NCBI RefSeq assembly: GCF_002855515.1
Contig: NZ_PKRP01000004.1
Location: 124,001 to 188,000 of the forward strand
DNA length: 64,000 bases
Source: Rhizobium sp. TH135
Lineage (GTDB): Bacteria; Pseudomonadota; Alphaproteobacteria; Rhizobiales; Rhizobiaceae
Direction of reading: 5' to 3'
The translations under genes and the position numbers were made by a program. Of the stretch, positions 19,855-28,155 are shown one piece after another. Every line of letters starts with the position of its first letter. The stretch's first letter is position 1. The notes beneath the pieces are model-generated. The model ran no database searches and was not told where the DNA came from. It saw only the letters and a list, made by a program, of their open reading frames with translations.

Positions 19855-21171
19855 ATGGAAAACGGAACGGAACCCACGAAAAGACCACATGTGGTGATCG
19901 TCGGGGCCGGCTTCGGCGGCCTCGCCTGCGCCCAGGCTCTGGGCAATACGGCAATCGACGTGACGGTCATCGATCGCCGCAATCACAACCTCTTCCAGCC
20001 GCTTCTCTATCAGGTCGCAACGGCGGCCTTGTCGCCGGCAGACATCTCCGAACCGATTCGGCGCACACTGGGTCGCTACGACAACATCCACGTGGTCATG
20101 GCCGAGGTCGTGTCGGTCGATGCGCACGCACGGGCGGTCATGCTGAAAGACGGCGGATCGATCCACTTCGATCGCCTGGTGCTCGCCACCGGCTCCACCT
20201 ACAACTACTTCGGGCATGACGACTGGCAGCAGCATGCACCGGGTCTCAAATCCATCCACGAAGCCCGCGACATCCGTCACAGGCTGCTCCTTGCTTTCGA
20301 AAGGGCGGAGCGGAGTAGCGACGAGGCCGAGAAGCGCCGACTTTTGACCAGTGTGGTGATCGGCGGCGGACCGACAGGTGTCGAAATGGCGGGCGCGATC
20401 TCTGAACTCGGCCGCTTCATGATCGCCCAGGATTTCCGCAAGCTGCATGCCGATCAATTGACGGTCCTGCTGGTCGAGGCCGGGCCGAGAATTCTATCCA
20501 CCTTCCCGGAGCCCCTCTCGCAATACGCCTCCGAATACCTCGCCGGGATCGGTGTCGATATCCGCCTCAATACGCCTGTCGAAGACATCACCGCGGAGGG
20601 CGTTCAGGTTGACGGCACGTTCCTCCCCGCGAGCTGCATCGTCTGGGGTGCGGGCGTGAAAGCCTCCCCGGCCGCCGAATGGCTGGGCATCGAGCCGGCA
20701 GCCGGCGGTCGCTTGCCCGTGGCGCCCGATCTTTCGGTTGTCGATAAGCCCGGCATCTATGCCCTCGGCGATACGGCGCTTGCGGTCGGCGAAGATGGCA
20801 AACCGATGCCGGCCCTCGCGCAGGTGGCAAAACAGCAGGGAACGTTTCTCGGCCGTGCGCTGAAAGCCAGCCTCCTGTCAGGAAAGCCCATTCCCACGTT
20901 CCACTTCCACAATCGCGGTAACACCGCAGTCATCGGGCGCAATGCCGCCATCTTCGATTTTGGCTCCTGGCAGCTCAAGGGCCGCATCGCCTGGCTCCTC
21001 TGGGCCCTTGTTCACGTCTATCTTCTGGTCAATTTCGAAAAGAGGCTGCTGGTCAGCATCCAGTGGATCTGGCGCTATTCCACCCGCCAGAGAGGCGCGC
21101 GCGTCATCGACGAGAAGGCAGTCTCTGCCGTCCTGCCGGAAGCGGCTGCCGAGGATAGAACAACCACCTGA
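19855..21171 (+). CDS. ndh: Type II NADH dehydrogenase
   Basis: FAD-dependent NAD(P)H:quinone oxidoreductase of the NDH-2 family, about 438 residues. It would pass electrons from NADH to the quinone pool without proton pumping, at the inner face of the membrane. FAD motif VIVGAGFGGLACA is near residue 15; the second dinucleotide motif VIGGGPTGVEMAGAI is near residue 170; GIYALGDTA near 310 is the second FAD contact. A hydrophobic C-terminal stretch (IAWLLWALVHVYLLVNF) fits membrane association. Two ATGs occur at 19852 and 19855; the second has better spacing to AAGAGG. It is monocistronic. Confidence 0.9.
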   Translation: MENGTEPTKRPHVVIVGAGFGGLACAQALGNTAIDVTVIDRRNHNLFQPLLYQVATAALSPADISEPIRRTLGRYDNIHVVMAEVVSVDAHARAVMLKDGGSIHFDRLVLATGSTYNYFGHDDWQQHAPGLKSIHEARDIRHRLLLAFERAERSSDEAEKRRLLTSVVIGGGPTGVEMAGAISELGRFMIAQDFRKLHADQLTVLLVEAGPRILSTFPEPLSQYASEYLAGIGVDIRLNTPVEDITAEGVQVDGTFLPASCIVWGAGVKASPAAEWLGIEPAAGGRLPVAPDLSVVDKPGIYALGDTALAVGEDGKPMPALAQVAKQQGTFLGRALKASLLSGKPIPTFHFHNRGNTAVIGRNAAIFDFGSWQLKGRIAWLLWALVHVYLLVNFEKRLLVSIQWIWRYSTRQRGARVIDEKAVSAVLPEAAAEDRTTT

Positions 21172-21284
21172 TATCGGGACCCAGTTTAAGGGTGGACAGG
21201 GTCAACGTTGTTCGCTAAATGTAATGGTATTACATAACTTAGAGGATTAGAGGCTTGACCGGCGGGGTCTGCAGATCTTATGCA
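21172..21284. other. Spacer before B12 riboswitch
   Basis: About 110 bp between ndh and the riboswitch. It is locally AT-rich (near 21215-21250), which fits the promoter for the riboswitch transcript, but I cannot name confident -35/-10 hexamers. Confidence 0.4.
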
Positions 21285-21496
21285 AGCAGGTGACGGTTCC
21301 CTCAACGGATGACTCCGAAGGGGATTAATAGGGAACACGGTGCGGAAGACCCAAAAGGGACCAAGACCGTGGCTGCCCCCGCAACTGTAAGCGGATTGCT
21401 GTCCATTCTCGCGGCGTTCACACGCCGGGCCACTGCGGGTCACCGTGGGAAGGCAAATGGAAAGCGTATATCCGCAAGCCAGGAGACCTGCCGTCA
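21285..21496 (+). ncRNA. Cobalamin riboswitch
   Basis: Adenosylcobalamin-type aptamer upstream of the vitamin B12 importer genes. Recognisable conserved pieces are the GGTTCCC/GGGAAC paired ends, GCTGCCCCCGCAACTGTAA at 21372-21390, GCCACTG at 21429, GGGAAGGC at 21447, and the B12 box GCCAGGAGACCTGCC at 21478-21492. Order and spacing match the class. The boundaries are approximate. Binding of the cofactor is expected to lower expression of the downstream operon. Confidence 0.95.
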
Positions 21497-21553
21497 AGCG
21501 ATGAAACCGAAGCGGACGGGGTGTTCCGATGGATACGAACTGGCTTTTGCACA

Positions 21554-21619
21554 GCGCCCTCAGGCGCGCCGAACACATGCCATTTTGCCTCCGGAGAAAT
21601 CCTGCGGAGGACTGGCATG
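21554..21619 (+). promoter_or_regulatory. Leader hairpins between riboswitch and btuD
   Basis: The 215-nt leader after the aptamer holds GCGCC-CTCA-GGCGC (21554-21567) and a longer interrupted stem: CATGCCA (21576-21582) pairs with TGGCATG (21613-21619), and inside it CCTCCG (21588-21593) pairs with CGGAGG (21605-21610). No T-run follows, so a simple intrinsic terminator is unlikely. It may be part of the expression platform or a pause or processing element. Confidence 0.45.
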
Positions 21620-21711
21620 CATTTCCGTCTCGATCATGAGCCGCTCAGGCTTGGATCCAAGCTCGCCCATGGCGTGACCGCTGGCCGTAGCTCCCCTGCG
21701 GAGGTGCGCCG

Positions 21712-22506
21712 ATGAGTTGTAGCAGCAAAGGGTGCCCTATCCGGGTCACGGATCTCGGCTGGGGTCCGAAATCATCCCATTTTCTGGTTCGTGACGTCTC
21801 GTTTGCGCTCGACGCCGGCGACCGGTTGGCGATCGTCGGCCCGAATGGCGCCGGCAAGACGACCTTGCTCCGCTGCCTGTATCGCGGCGTCTCTCCCCTG
21901 GAAGGCCGCGTCGAAGTGGACGGCCAGGATATCTGGTCCATGAGTGCCCGCCAGGTTGCACGGCGCGTCGCTGTCGTCCTGCAGGAAATGCCTGGCGATT
22001 TCCCCTTCACGGTCCGCGACGTGGTGATGATGGGCCGCGTTCCCTGGCGCGAGGGCCTTTCTGGCTGGAATGACCAGGACAGAGCCGAAGCCGAACACGC
22101 CCTCGACCATCTCGATCTTCTTCGTCTGGCCAACCGCCAGTTCTCGACCCTCTCGGGCGGCGAAAAGCAGCGTGTTCTGGTGGCGCGTGCACTCGCCCAG
22201 AAGCCGGAGATCCTGATTCTCGACGAACCGACCAACCATCTGGACATCCGCCACCAGCTCGAAATCCTCGATCTGCTGGGCGCGCTCAATCTGACGATCA
22301 TCACGACGTTGCACGACATCAATCTGGCGGCCGAATTCGCAAGCCATGTCGCACTGATGCATGGCGGCCGCATGAGCGCCTTCGGGGCACCGGAGGCGGT
22401 ACTGACCGAACAGGCCCTGTCAGGGACCTTCGGTGTGCTCGCCGCGCGCCAGCAGGCGGAAGGTCTTCGCGCGCACCGTTTTTCTTTCTCACTTGCTCTG
22501 AACTGA
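21712..22506 (+). CDS. btuD: Cobalamin ABC transporter ATPase
   Basis: ATPase of a cobalamin/siderophore-type importer, 264 residues. It has Walker A GPNGAGKTT (residues 43-51), Q-loop VVLQEM, signature LSGGEKQRVLVARAL, Walker B ILILDEPTNHLD and H-loop TTLHDINLAAEF, all canonical for the FecCD/BtuCD group. The upstream cobalamin riboswitch indicates B12 or a cobinamide as substrate rather than ferric siderophore. ATG 21712 has CGGAGGTG upstream. It is the first gene of btuD-btuF-btuC. The symbol is by analogy; iron-chelate transport is the alternative. Confidence 0.88.
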   Translation: MSCSSKGCPIRVTDLGWGPKSSHFLVRDVSFALDAGDRLAIVGPNGAGKTTLLRCLYRGVSPLEGRVEVDGQDIWSMSARQVARRVAVVLQEMPGDFPFTVRDVVMMGRVPWREGLSGWNDQDRAEAEHALDHLDLLRLANRQFSTLSGGEKQRVLVARALAQKPEILILDEPTNHLDIRHQLEILDLLGALNLTIITTLHDINLAAEFASHVALMHGGRMSAFGAPEAVLTEQALSGTFGVLAARQQAEGLRAHRFSFSLALN

Positions 22507-22527
22507 TTTCGAAAGGACCCCGATACC

Positions 22528-23484
22528 ATGGCCAACCGTTTTCTCCTGTCCGCCGCTCTCTTCGCATCGGTCTTCACGGCGTCTTCCGCCTTCGCCTATC
22601 CGGTCACGGTCAAGAGCTGCGGTCGCGACGTCACGTTCGAAGCAGCGCCCGCCCGTGCCATCTCCAATGACGTCAACCTGACCGAGATGATGCTCGCCTT
22701 GAAACTGCAGGATCGCATGGTCGGCTACACAGGCATCTCCGGCTGGAAGACGCTGGATGAGGGGCTGCGCGAAGGCGTGAAGGAACTGCCGGAGCTTTCG
22801 CCGAAATATCCGACTAAGGAAGTGTTGCTGAACGCCGATGCCGATTTCTACTTCGCCGGCTGGAACTATGGCATGAAGGTCGGTGGCGAAGTGACCCCCG
22901 AGACGCTCGAACCCCTGGGCATCAAGGTCTACGAACTGACCGAATCCTGCATTCACATCATGGCCAAGAACAAGCCGACGATGGACGATATGTTCGCGGA
23001 CCTGCTCAATCTCGGCAAGATCTTCGGTGTCGAGCAGCGTGCTGAAGAACTGGTCGCCGGCTATCGTAAGCAGCTCGATGAGATCACCACGCGGATCGGC
23101 GGCATCGAGAAGCCTGTGCGCGTCTTCGTCTATGATTCCGGTAGCGAGAAGCCCTTCACCTCTGGCCGCTTCGGCATTCCGACTGCGATGATCGAGGCTG
23201 CAGGCGGCGTCAACGTCATGGATGATGTGGAGAAGAGCTGGACCGAGGTTTCCTGGGAGCCCGTCATCGAACGCAATCCGGAAGTGATCGTCATCGTCAA
23301 CTACGGCGATGTGACCGCCGAGCAGAAGATCGCCTTCATGAAGGAGACCCCTGCCTTCAAGAACCTCGACGCCGTCAAGCAGGACCGCTTCGTCGTGCTG
23401 GAATATGTCGAGGCGACGCCTGGTCCGCGCAACGTCCAGGCCATCGGCCGCCTGGCAGACGCCTTCCACCCGCGCAACATGTGA
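22528..23484 (+). CDS. btuF: Cobalamin ABC transporter binding protein
   Basis: Periplasmic binding protein of the BtuF/FepB cluster (class III), 318 residues. The signal peptide is MANRFLLSAALFASVFTASSAFA, cleaved near residue 23. The mature N terminus YPVTVKSCGRDVTFE and the segment ARAISNDVNLTEMMLAL are typical of TroA-like class III proteins, with the long backbone helix near VEQRAEELVAGYRKQLDEI. It is 21 bp after btuD. Riboswitch control argues for corrinoids. No lipobox is seen, so it is soluble. Confidence 0.87.
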   Translation: MANRFLLSAALFASVFTASSAFAYPVTVKSCGRDVTFEAAPARAISNDVNLTEMMLALKLQDRMVGYTGISGWKTLDEGLREGVKELPELSPKYPTKEVLLNADADFYFAGWNYGMKVGGEVTPETLEPLGIKVYELTESCIHIMAKNKPTMDDMFADLLNLGKIFGVEQRAEELVAGYRKQLDEITTRIGGIEKPVRVFVYDSGSEKPFTSGRFGIPTAMIEAAGGVNVMDDVEKSWTEVSWEPVIERNPEVIVIVNYGDVTAEQKIAFMKETPAFKNLDAVKQDRFVVLEYVEATPGPRNVQAIGRLADAFHPRNM

Positions 23485-23538
23485 TCGCTGAGGCGGGGCT
23501 GATCTTCGGCCCCGCCCGCAAGCACTACCAAAGGCAGC

Positions 23539-24549
23539 ATGATGCACGGTCGCATGTTTCTCTGGACAGGTCTGGCGCTCGTGCTGCTTGCCCTGTGCCT
23601 CACGGCAGGCGTTTCACTGGGGTCCGCCGCCATCCCGGCTGAAACGGTCTGGTCGATCCTGGTCAACAAGCTGGTCCCCGGCACTTTCGAGCCGACATGG
23701 TCTACGGGCCGCGAGAGCATCGTCTGGGACGTGCGCTTTCCCCGCGCCATCCTCGCCGGTCTCGTCGGTGCCGGTCTGGCGACAGTCGGTGCCGTCTTGC
23801 AGGCTGTGACCCGCAATCCGCTCGCCGACCCCCATCTTCTCGGCGTGTCCTCAGGCGGGGCGCTCGGAGCGATCATCGCCCTGCTTCACACCGGCCTGAT
23901 TTTCGGCCTGGTCACTGTCCCCCTCTTCGCCTTCGTCGGCTCGCTGCTCGCAACGCTCGCCGTGGTCGCCGTGACGCGCTTCACCGGTGCCGGAGCTGAC
24001 CGCCTGGTGCTGACGGGCGTGGCAATCGCGTTCGTTGCGACGTCGCTCGGTAATCTTGCGATCTTCCTGGGCGATCCCCGGGCCGCCCATACGGTGGTCT
24101 TCTGGATGCTGGGCGGCCTTGGCCTCGCCCAATGGTCGCATCTCATCTATCCCTTGATCGTGCTGGCCGCCTGCCTCGTCTTCCTGGTCGTCCGCGCCCG
24201 TGAAATCAATGCAATGGCCATGGGGGACGAAACGGCAGCGACCCTCGGTGTTCCCGTTGCCCGCTTCCGGGCCGAACTCTTCATCGCCACCGCTCTGTTG
24301 ACCGGCGTCATGGTCGCCTTCTCCGGCGCAATCGGCTTCGTCGGTCTGCTCGTTCCGCATTTCGTCCGGCTGACCGCTGGCAGTGACAACATCCGCGTCA
24401 TCCCACTATCGGCGCTCGCCGGCGCGGTCATCCTGATCCTCGCCGACATTGTTTCGCGCACGATCATGGCCCCGGAAGATGTGCCGATCGGTGTCATCAC
24501 CGGTCTCGCCGGAGGTCTGGCTTTCATACTCCTCCTGCGCCGGAGATAG
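23539..24549 (+). CDS. btuC: Cobalamin ABC transporter permease
   Basis: FecCD/BtuC-family permease, 336 residues with about ten predicted membrane helices. The family marker blocks are present: RFPRAILAGLVGAGLATVGAVLQAVTRNPLADPHLLGVSSG near residues 70-110, and the coupling segment ETAATLGVPVARFR near 235. GAIGFVGLLVPHFVRL near 265 is also diagnostic. ATGs at 23539 and 23542 are both possible, with AAAGG just upstream. It ends the riboswitch-controlled operon. Confidence 0.88.
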   Translation: MMHGRMFLWTGLALVLLALCLTAGVSLGSAAIPAETVWSILVNKLVPGTFEPTWSTGRESIVWDVRFPRAILAGLVGAGLATVGAVLQAVTRNPLADPHLLGVSSGGALGAIIALLHTGLIFGLVTVPLFAFVGSLLATLAVVAVTRFTGAGADRLVLTGVAIAFVATSLGNLAIFLGDPRAAHTVVFWMLGGLGLAQWSHLIYPLIVLAACLVFLVVRAREINAMAMGDETAATLGVPVARFRAELFIATALLTGVMVAFSGAIGFVGLLVPHFVRLTAGSDNIRVIPLSALAGAVILILADIVSRTIMAPEDVPIGVITGLAGGLAFILLLRRR

Positions 24550-24573
24550 TTTCGGTCTCGGCTATTGCTCATG

Positions 24574-24606
24574 TTTCGTTTTTGCCTAGACTGAAGAAAA
24601 ACGAAA
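24574..24606 (+). promoter_or_regulatory. Inverted repeat upstream of glpR
   Basis: TTTCGTTTTT (24574-24583) and AAAAACGAAA (24597-24606) form a perfect 10-bp inverted repeat around a 13-nt centre, 15 bases before the glpR ATG. TTCGTTT-type half sites recur upstream of glpD, so autoregulation by GlpR is likely. Confidence 0.55.
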
Positions 24607-24621
24607 AAGGGAGGGGCCGAC

Positions 24622-25410
24622 ATGATGTTTTCGGCGAGGCAGGCGGAGATCATGGCTCTGGCGAAGGAGCAGGGTCGCGTTCTCGTGGATGAACTCGCGG
24701 CGCGTTTCGCAGTCACGCCGCAGACGATTCGCAAGGATCTCAACGACCTCTGCGACGCACGAGCCCTCAACCGCATTCACGGCGGAGCCGTTTTCCCGAG
24801 CGGAAATGAAAACGTCAAATACGAAGCGCGCCGTTCCATGGCCGCAACTGAGAAACAGGCGATCGGCCGCGCCGCCGCAGATCTAATCCCCGACAATTCC
24901 TCGCTCTTCATCAACATCGGCACCACGACGGAAGCGGTCGGTGACGCATTGGTCGACCATAAGGAATTGATGGTCATTACCAATAACATCAATGTTGCCA
25001 ATCACTTGAGAATTTTCCCCTCAATCGAGGTGGTGATCGCCGGCGGCGTGGTCCGTGGATCGGATGGCGGCATCGTCGGTGAGGCGGCCGTGGATTTCAT
25101 CCGCCAGTTCAAAGTGGATTTCGCCGTCATCGGCGTTTCGGCCATCGATGAAGATGGTGCACTGCTCGATTTCGATTTCCGCGAAGTGAAAGTCGCCCAA
25201 GCGATCATAGCCAATGCGCGCCACGTGATTCTCGTGTCCGACGCGTCGAAATTCGAGCGCACGGCGCCTGTCCGGATCGGCCATATCTCGCAGGTTCAGA
25301 CGTTTATCACCGATCATTGTCCTTCAGACAGCATCCGGACGATTTGCGCGGAGCAGGATGTCCGCATCATCGAAACCGCTCCGACGAGTGGCCAACCACC
25401 TGCGGAATAA
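24622..25410 (+). CDS. glpR: Glycerol operon repressor GlpR
   Basis: DeoR-family transcriptional regulator, 262 residues. The N-terminal winged helix covers about residues 5-55, with the DeoR signature VDELAARFAVTPQTIRKDLNDL. The C-terminal DeoRC domain carries INIGTTTEAVGDAL, the sugar-phosphate contact region, and VIGVSAIDEDGALLDFDFREV. In rhizobia this gene precedes glpD and the glycerol ABC operon and responds to glycerol-3-phosphate, which fits the neighbours here. GGGAGGGGCC precedes the ATG. TTTCGTTT motifs flank the gene on both sides. Confidence 0.9.
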   Translation: MMFSARQAEIMALAKEQGRVLVDELAARFAVTPQTIRKDLNDLCDARALNRIHGGAVFPSGNENVKYEARRSMAATEKQAIGRAAADLIPDNSSLFINIGTTTEAVGDALVDHKELMVITNNINVANHLRIFPSIEVVIAGGVVRGSDGGIVGEAAVDFIRQFKVDFAVIGVSAIDEDGALLDFDFREVKVAQAIIANARHVILVSDASKFERTAPVRIGHISQVQTFITDHCPSDSIRTICAEQDVRIIETAPTSGQPPAE

Positions 25411-25411
25411 G

Positions 25412-25449
25412 TTTCGTTTGACATTCGTTTAAATTTCGAAAATTATATT
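25412..25449 (+). promoter_or_regulatory. glpD promoter with TTCGTTT repeats
   Basis: Three related half sites spaced 11-12 bp apart, TTTCGTTT (25412), ATTCGTTT (25423) and TTTCGAAA (25434), overlap a TTGACA (25418-25423). A -10 could be AATTAT (25441, spacing 17) or TATATT (25444, spacing 20). The match to the glpR upstream repeat suggests a GlpR operator. Hexamer choice is uncertain. Confidence 0.55.
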
Positions 25450-25501
25450 CATGCTTTCGCAATAGCAGCAAATGCTGCAGGTGCGAACATGTGGAGGGAT
25501 A

Positions 25502-27013
25502 ATGTCGGGGCAGCCAATCTACGATCTGTTTGTGATCGGCGGCGGGATCAATGGATGCGGGATAGCGCGTGACGCGGCCGGCCGTGGATATTCTGTCGCC
25601 CTGGCTGAAATGAACGACTTCGCCTCCGGCACATCTTCCGGCGCCACCAAGCTGATCCATGGTGGCTTGCGTTATCTCGAGCATTATGAATTCCGCCTGG
25701 TGCGCGAAGCTCTGATGGAGCGCGAGGTCCTCTGGGCCATGGCGCCGCATGTCATCTGGCCGCTGCGTTTCGTGCTGCCCTTCCAGAAGGGCGGCATTCG
25801 CCCGGCCTGGCTCATCCGCCTCGGCCTCTTCCTTTACGACAATCTGGGTGGTCGCAAGCTTCTGCCCGCCACCAAGACGCTCGACCTGCGCCGCGATCCC
25901 GCCGGCAAGCCCTTGAAGCCGGTCTTTTCGAAGGCTTTCGAATATTCCGACGGCTGGGTCGATGACGCCCGTATGGTCGTCCTCAACGCCCGCGACGCGC
26001 AGATCCGTGGCGCAAACATCCTGAGCCGCGCCCGCGTCGTGTCCGCCCATCGCGAAGAAGGCCACTGGGTCGTCACTACGAAGTCGCAGCGCGATGGCTC
26101 TGTGGTGACCCACAAGGCGCGTATGCTGGTGAATGCCGCCGGTCCCTGGGTAGACCAGGTATTGGCTGGTGCTTTCGGCCGCAACAACGTACACAATGTC
26201 CGCCTGGTCCAAGGCAGCCATATCATCGTCCGCAAGAAGTTCACCGACCCGCGTGCCTACTTCTTCCAGAATCCCGACAATCGCATCATCTTTGCCATCC
26301 CCTATGAAGGCGAATTCACCCTGATCGGCACGACCGACCGCGACTACACCGAAGATCCGAAGGATGTGCGCATCAGCCCCGAAGAGGTGAACTACCTCTG
26401 CGATGCGGCCAGCGAATATTTCCAGGAACCGGTGCGCCCTGACGATATCGTCTGGAGCTATTCGGCCGTCCGTCCTCTCTTCGATGACGGCGCCTCGAAG
26501 GCCCAGGAGGCGACGCGCGATTACGTGCTGAAGATCGAAGGCAACAGCGGCGACGCCCCCTTGCTCAACGTCTTCGGCGGCAAGCTCACAACCTATCGCC
26601 GTCTGGCCGAACATGCGCTGGAAAAGATTGGTGAATCGATCGGCGAAAAAGGACCGGCCTGGACGGCAGGCAGTCGTCTGCCGGGTGGTGATTTCGCTGC
26701 AACAGCTTTTGAGCCGACGGTTGCGGATCTCTTGAAGGCCTACCCCTTCCTGGAGCGGGGACATGCCGAGCGCCTGATCCGCTGCTACGGAACCGATTCG
26801 AAGTCGATCCTGGGCAAAGCCCGATCGGTCGCCGATCTCGGACGCCACTTCGGCGGCACGCTCTATGAAGCGGAAGTTCGCTGGCTGGTGGACATGGAAT
26901 GGGCGGTCACAGCCGAAGATGTGCTGTGGCGCCGAACGAAACAGGGTCTGTTCCTGACGCCAGAGGAGGCGAAGGGGCTGGATGCCTATCTGGGGATGTT
27001 GGCGGCGGCCTGA
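25502..27013 (+). CDS. glpD: Glycerol-3-phosphate dehydrogenase
   Basis: Aerobic, FAD-dependent sn-glycerol-3-phosphate dehydrogenase, 503 residues, peripheral on the inner membrane, oxidising glycerol-3-phosphate to dihydroxyacetone phosphate with electrons to quinone. The FAD motif DLFVIGGGINGCGIARDAAGR is at the N terminus, ASGTSSGATKLIHGGLRYLE near residue 42 is the GlpD signature, and the C-terminal DAO_C helical domain closes the protein. ATG 25502 follows GGAGGGATA. It is the first structural gene of the glycerol operon, directly behind repeats thought to bind GlpR. Confidence 0.95.
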   Translation: MSGQPIYDLFVIGGGINGCGIARDAAGRGYSVALAEMNDFASGTSSGATKLIHGGLRYLEHYEFRLVREALMEREVLWAMAPHVIWPLRFVLPFQKGGIRPAWLIRLGLFLYDNLGGRKLLPATKTLDLRRDPAGKPLKPVFSKAFEYSDGWVDDARMVVLNARDAQIRGANILSRARVVSAHREEGHWVVTTKSQRDGSVVTHKARMLVNAAGPWVDQVLAGAFGRNNVHNVRLVQGSHIIVRKKFTDPRAYFFQNPDNRIIFAIPYEGEFTLIGTTDRDYTEDPKDVRISPEEVNYLCDAASEYFQEPVRPDDIVWSYSAVRPLFDDGASKAQEATRDYVLKIEGNSGDAPLLNVFGGKLTTYRRLAEHALEKIGESIGEKGPAWTAGSRLPGGDFAATAFEPTVADLLKAYPFLERGHAERLIRCYGTDSKSILGKARSVADLGRHFGGTLYEAEVRWLVDMEWAVTAEDVLWRRTKQGLFLTPEEAKGLDAYLGMLAAA

Positions 27014-27064
27014 TCGCCCATCCCACTGAAGAAGACCGACGGTTTGGAGGAGGCCCGAGGACAT

Positions 27065-28144
27065 ATGTTGGAACTGCGTAAAGTCTCGAAAATGGCGGGA
27101 GGTGAATATCACATTCACCCGACCGATCTGACATTGCAGCGGGGTACGCTCAATGTCCTGCTCGGGCCCACGCTTTCGGGCAAGACATCCCTGATGCGCC
27201 TGATGGCAGGCCTCGACAAGCCGACTTCCGGAACCGTTCATTTCGACGGCAAGGATGTCACGGGCATGCCGGTCCAGAAGCGCAATGTCGCGATGGTCTA
27301 CCAGCAGTTCATCAACTACCCGGCCCTGACCGTCTACGAAAACATCGCCTCGCCGATGCGCGTTGGCGGCAAGGATGCAGCCACGATCGATCGTGAAGTT
27401 CGCAAGGCCGCCGATCTGCTCCGGCTGACGCCGTATCTTGATCGCACCCCGCTCAGCCTCTCCGGTGGACAGCAGCAGCGCACGGCCTTGGCCCGCGCCA
27501 TCGTCAAGAACGCGACCCTCGTTCTTCTCGACGAACCGCTCGCCAATCTCGACTACAAGCTTCGAGAGGAACTGCGCGAGGAGCTGCCGAAGATCTTTGC
27601 CGAATCCGGCGCCATCTTCGTCTACGCGACGACCGAACCGTCTGAAGCTCTGCTGCTCGGCGGCAACACGGCGACGCTCTCCGAAGGCCGCATCACCCAG
27701 TTCGGCGAGACGATCAATGTCTACCGTCGTCCATCGGATCTTCTGACGGCCCGGACCTTCGCCGATCCGCCGCTCAACACAATTGCGCTCGTCAAAAAGG
27801 GCGCAAGTTTCGAGCTGAACGGCCAGCCGGTTCTCGGCATGCCGGCTCATCTCTCATCAATTGCAGACGGTCCGGTGACGGTGGCCTTCCACCCGCACCA
27901 CCTGTCGCTCGCTGCTCTGCCTGGAGCCATGGCCATGCGCTCGCGCACCCTCGTGTCGGAAATCGCCGGCTCCGAGAGCTTCATCCACGTCGAATATGGA
28001 ACTGCCCGCTGGGTTTGCCTGGCGCATGGCATCCACGACATCGATCCTGACCGCGAGATCGACGTCTTCATCGACACCCGTCACCTGATGGCGTTCGGCG
28101 CCGACGGCAGGGCGCTTGGCGCGCCCGCCGAACTGGCTGCGTGA
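27065..28144 (+). CDS. glpS: Glycerol ABC transporter ATPase GlpS
   Basis: First of two different ATPases of the rhizobial glycerol importer, about 359 residues. Walker A is GPTLSGKTS, the Q-loop MVYQQF, the signature LSGGQQQRTALARA is canonical, and Walker B with D-loop is VLLDEPLANLD. The H-loop is abnormal: the expected VTHDQ reads YATTEPSEALLLG, so the switch histidine is replaced by Thr. A MalK-type C-terminal domain follows. The partner GlpT has the opposite defect. ATG 27065 sits four bases after CCGAGG. It overlaps nothing and is followed by glpT after 11 bp. Confidence 0.92.
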   Translation: MLELRKVSKMAGGEYHIHPTDLTLQRGTLNVLLGPTLSGKTSLMRLMAGLDKPTSGTVHFDGKDVTGMPVQKRNVAMVYQQFINYPALTVYENIASPMRVGGKDAATIDREVRKAADLLRLTPYLDRTPLSLSGGQQQRTALARAIVKNATLVLLDEPLANLDYKLREELREELPKIFAESGAIFVYATTEPSEALLLGGNTATLSEGRITQFGETINVYRRPSDLLTARTFADPPLNTIALVKKGASFELNGQPVLGMPAHLSSIADGPVTVAFHPHHLSLAALPGAMAMRSRTLVSEIAGSESFIHVEYGTARWVCLAHGIHDIDPDREIDVFIDTRHLMAFGADGRALGAPAELAA

Positions 28145-28155
28145 GGAGGAACGTC

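Noticed and set aside
21309-21677. Frame running through the cobalamin riboswitch
   Set aside because: It overlaps the aptamer core, whose conservation is explained by RNA structure; the protein reading is low quality.
25367-27850. 827-codon frame opposite glpD and glpS
   Set aside because: It spans two real genes on the other strand and follows their codon periodicity; no recognisable domains.
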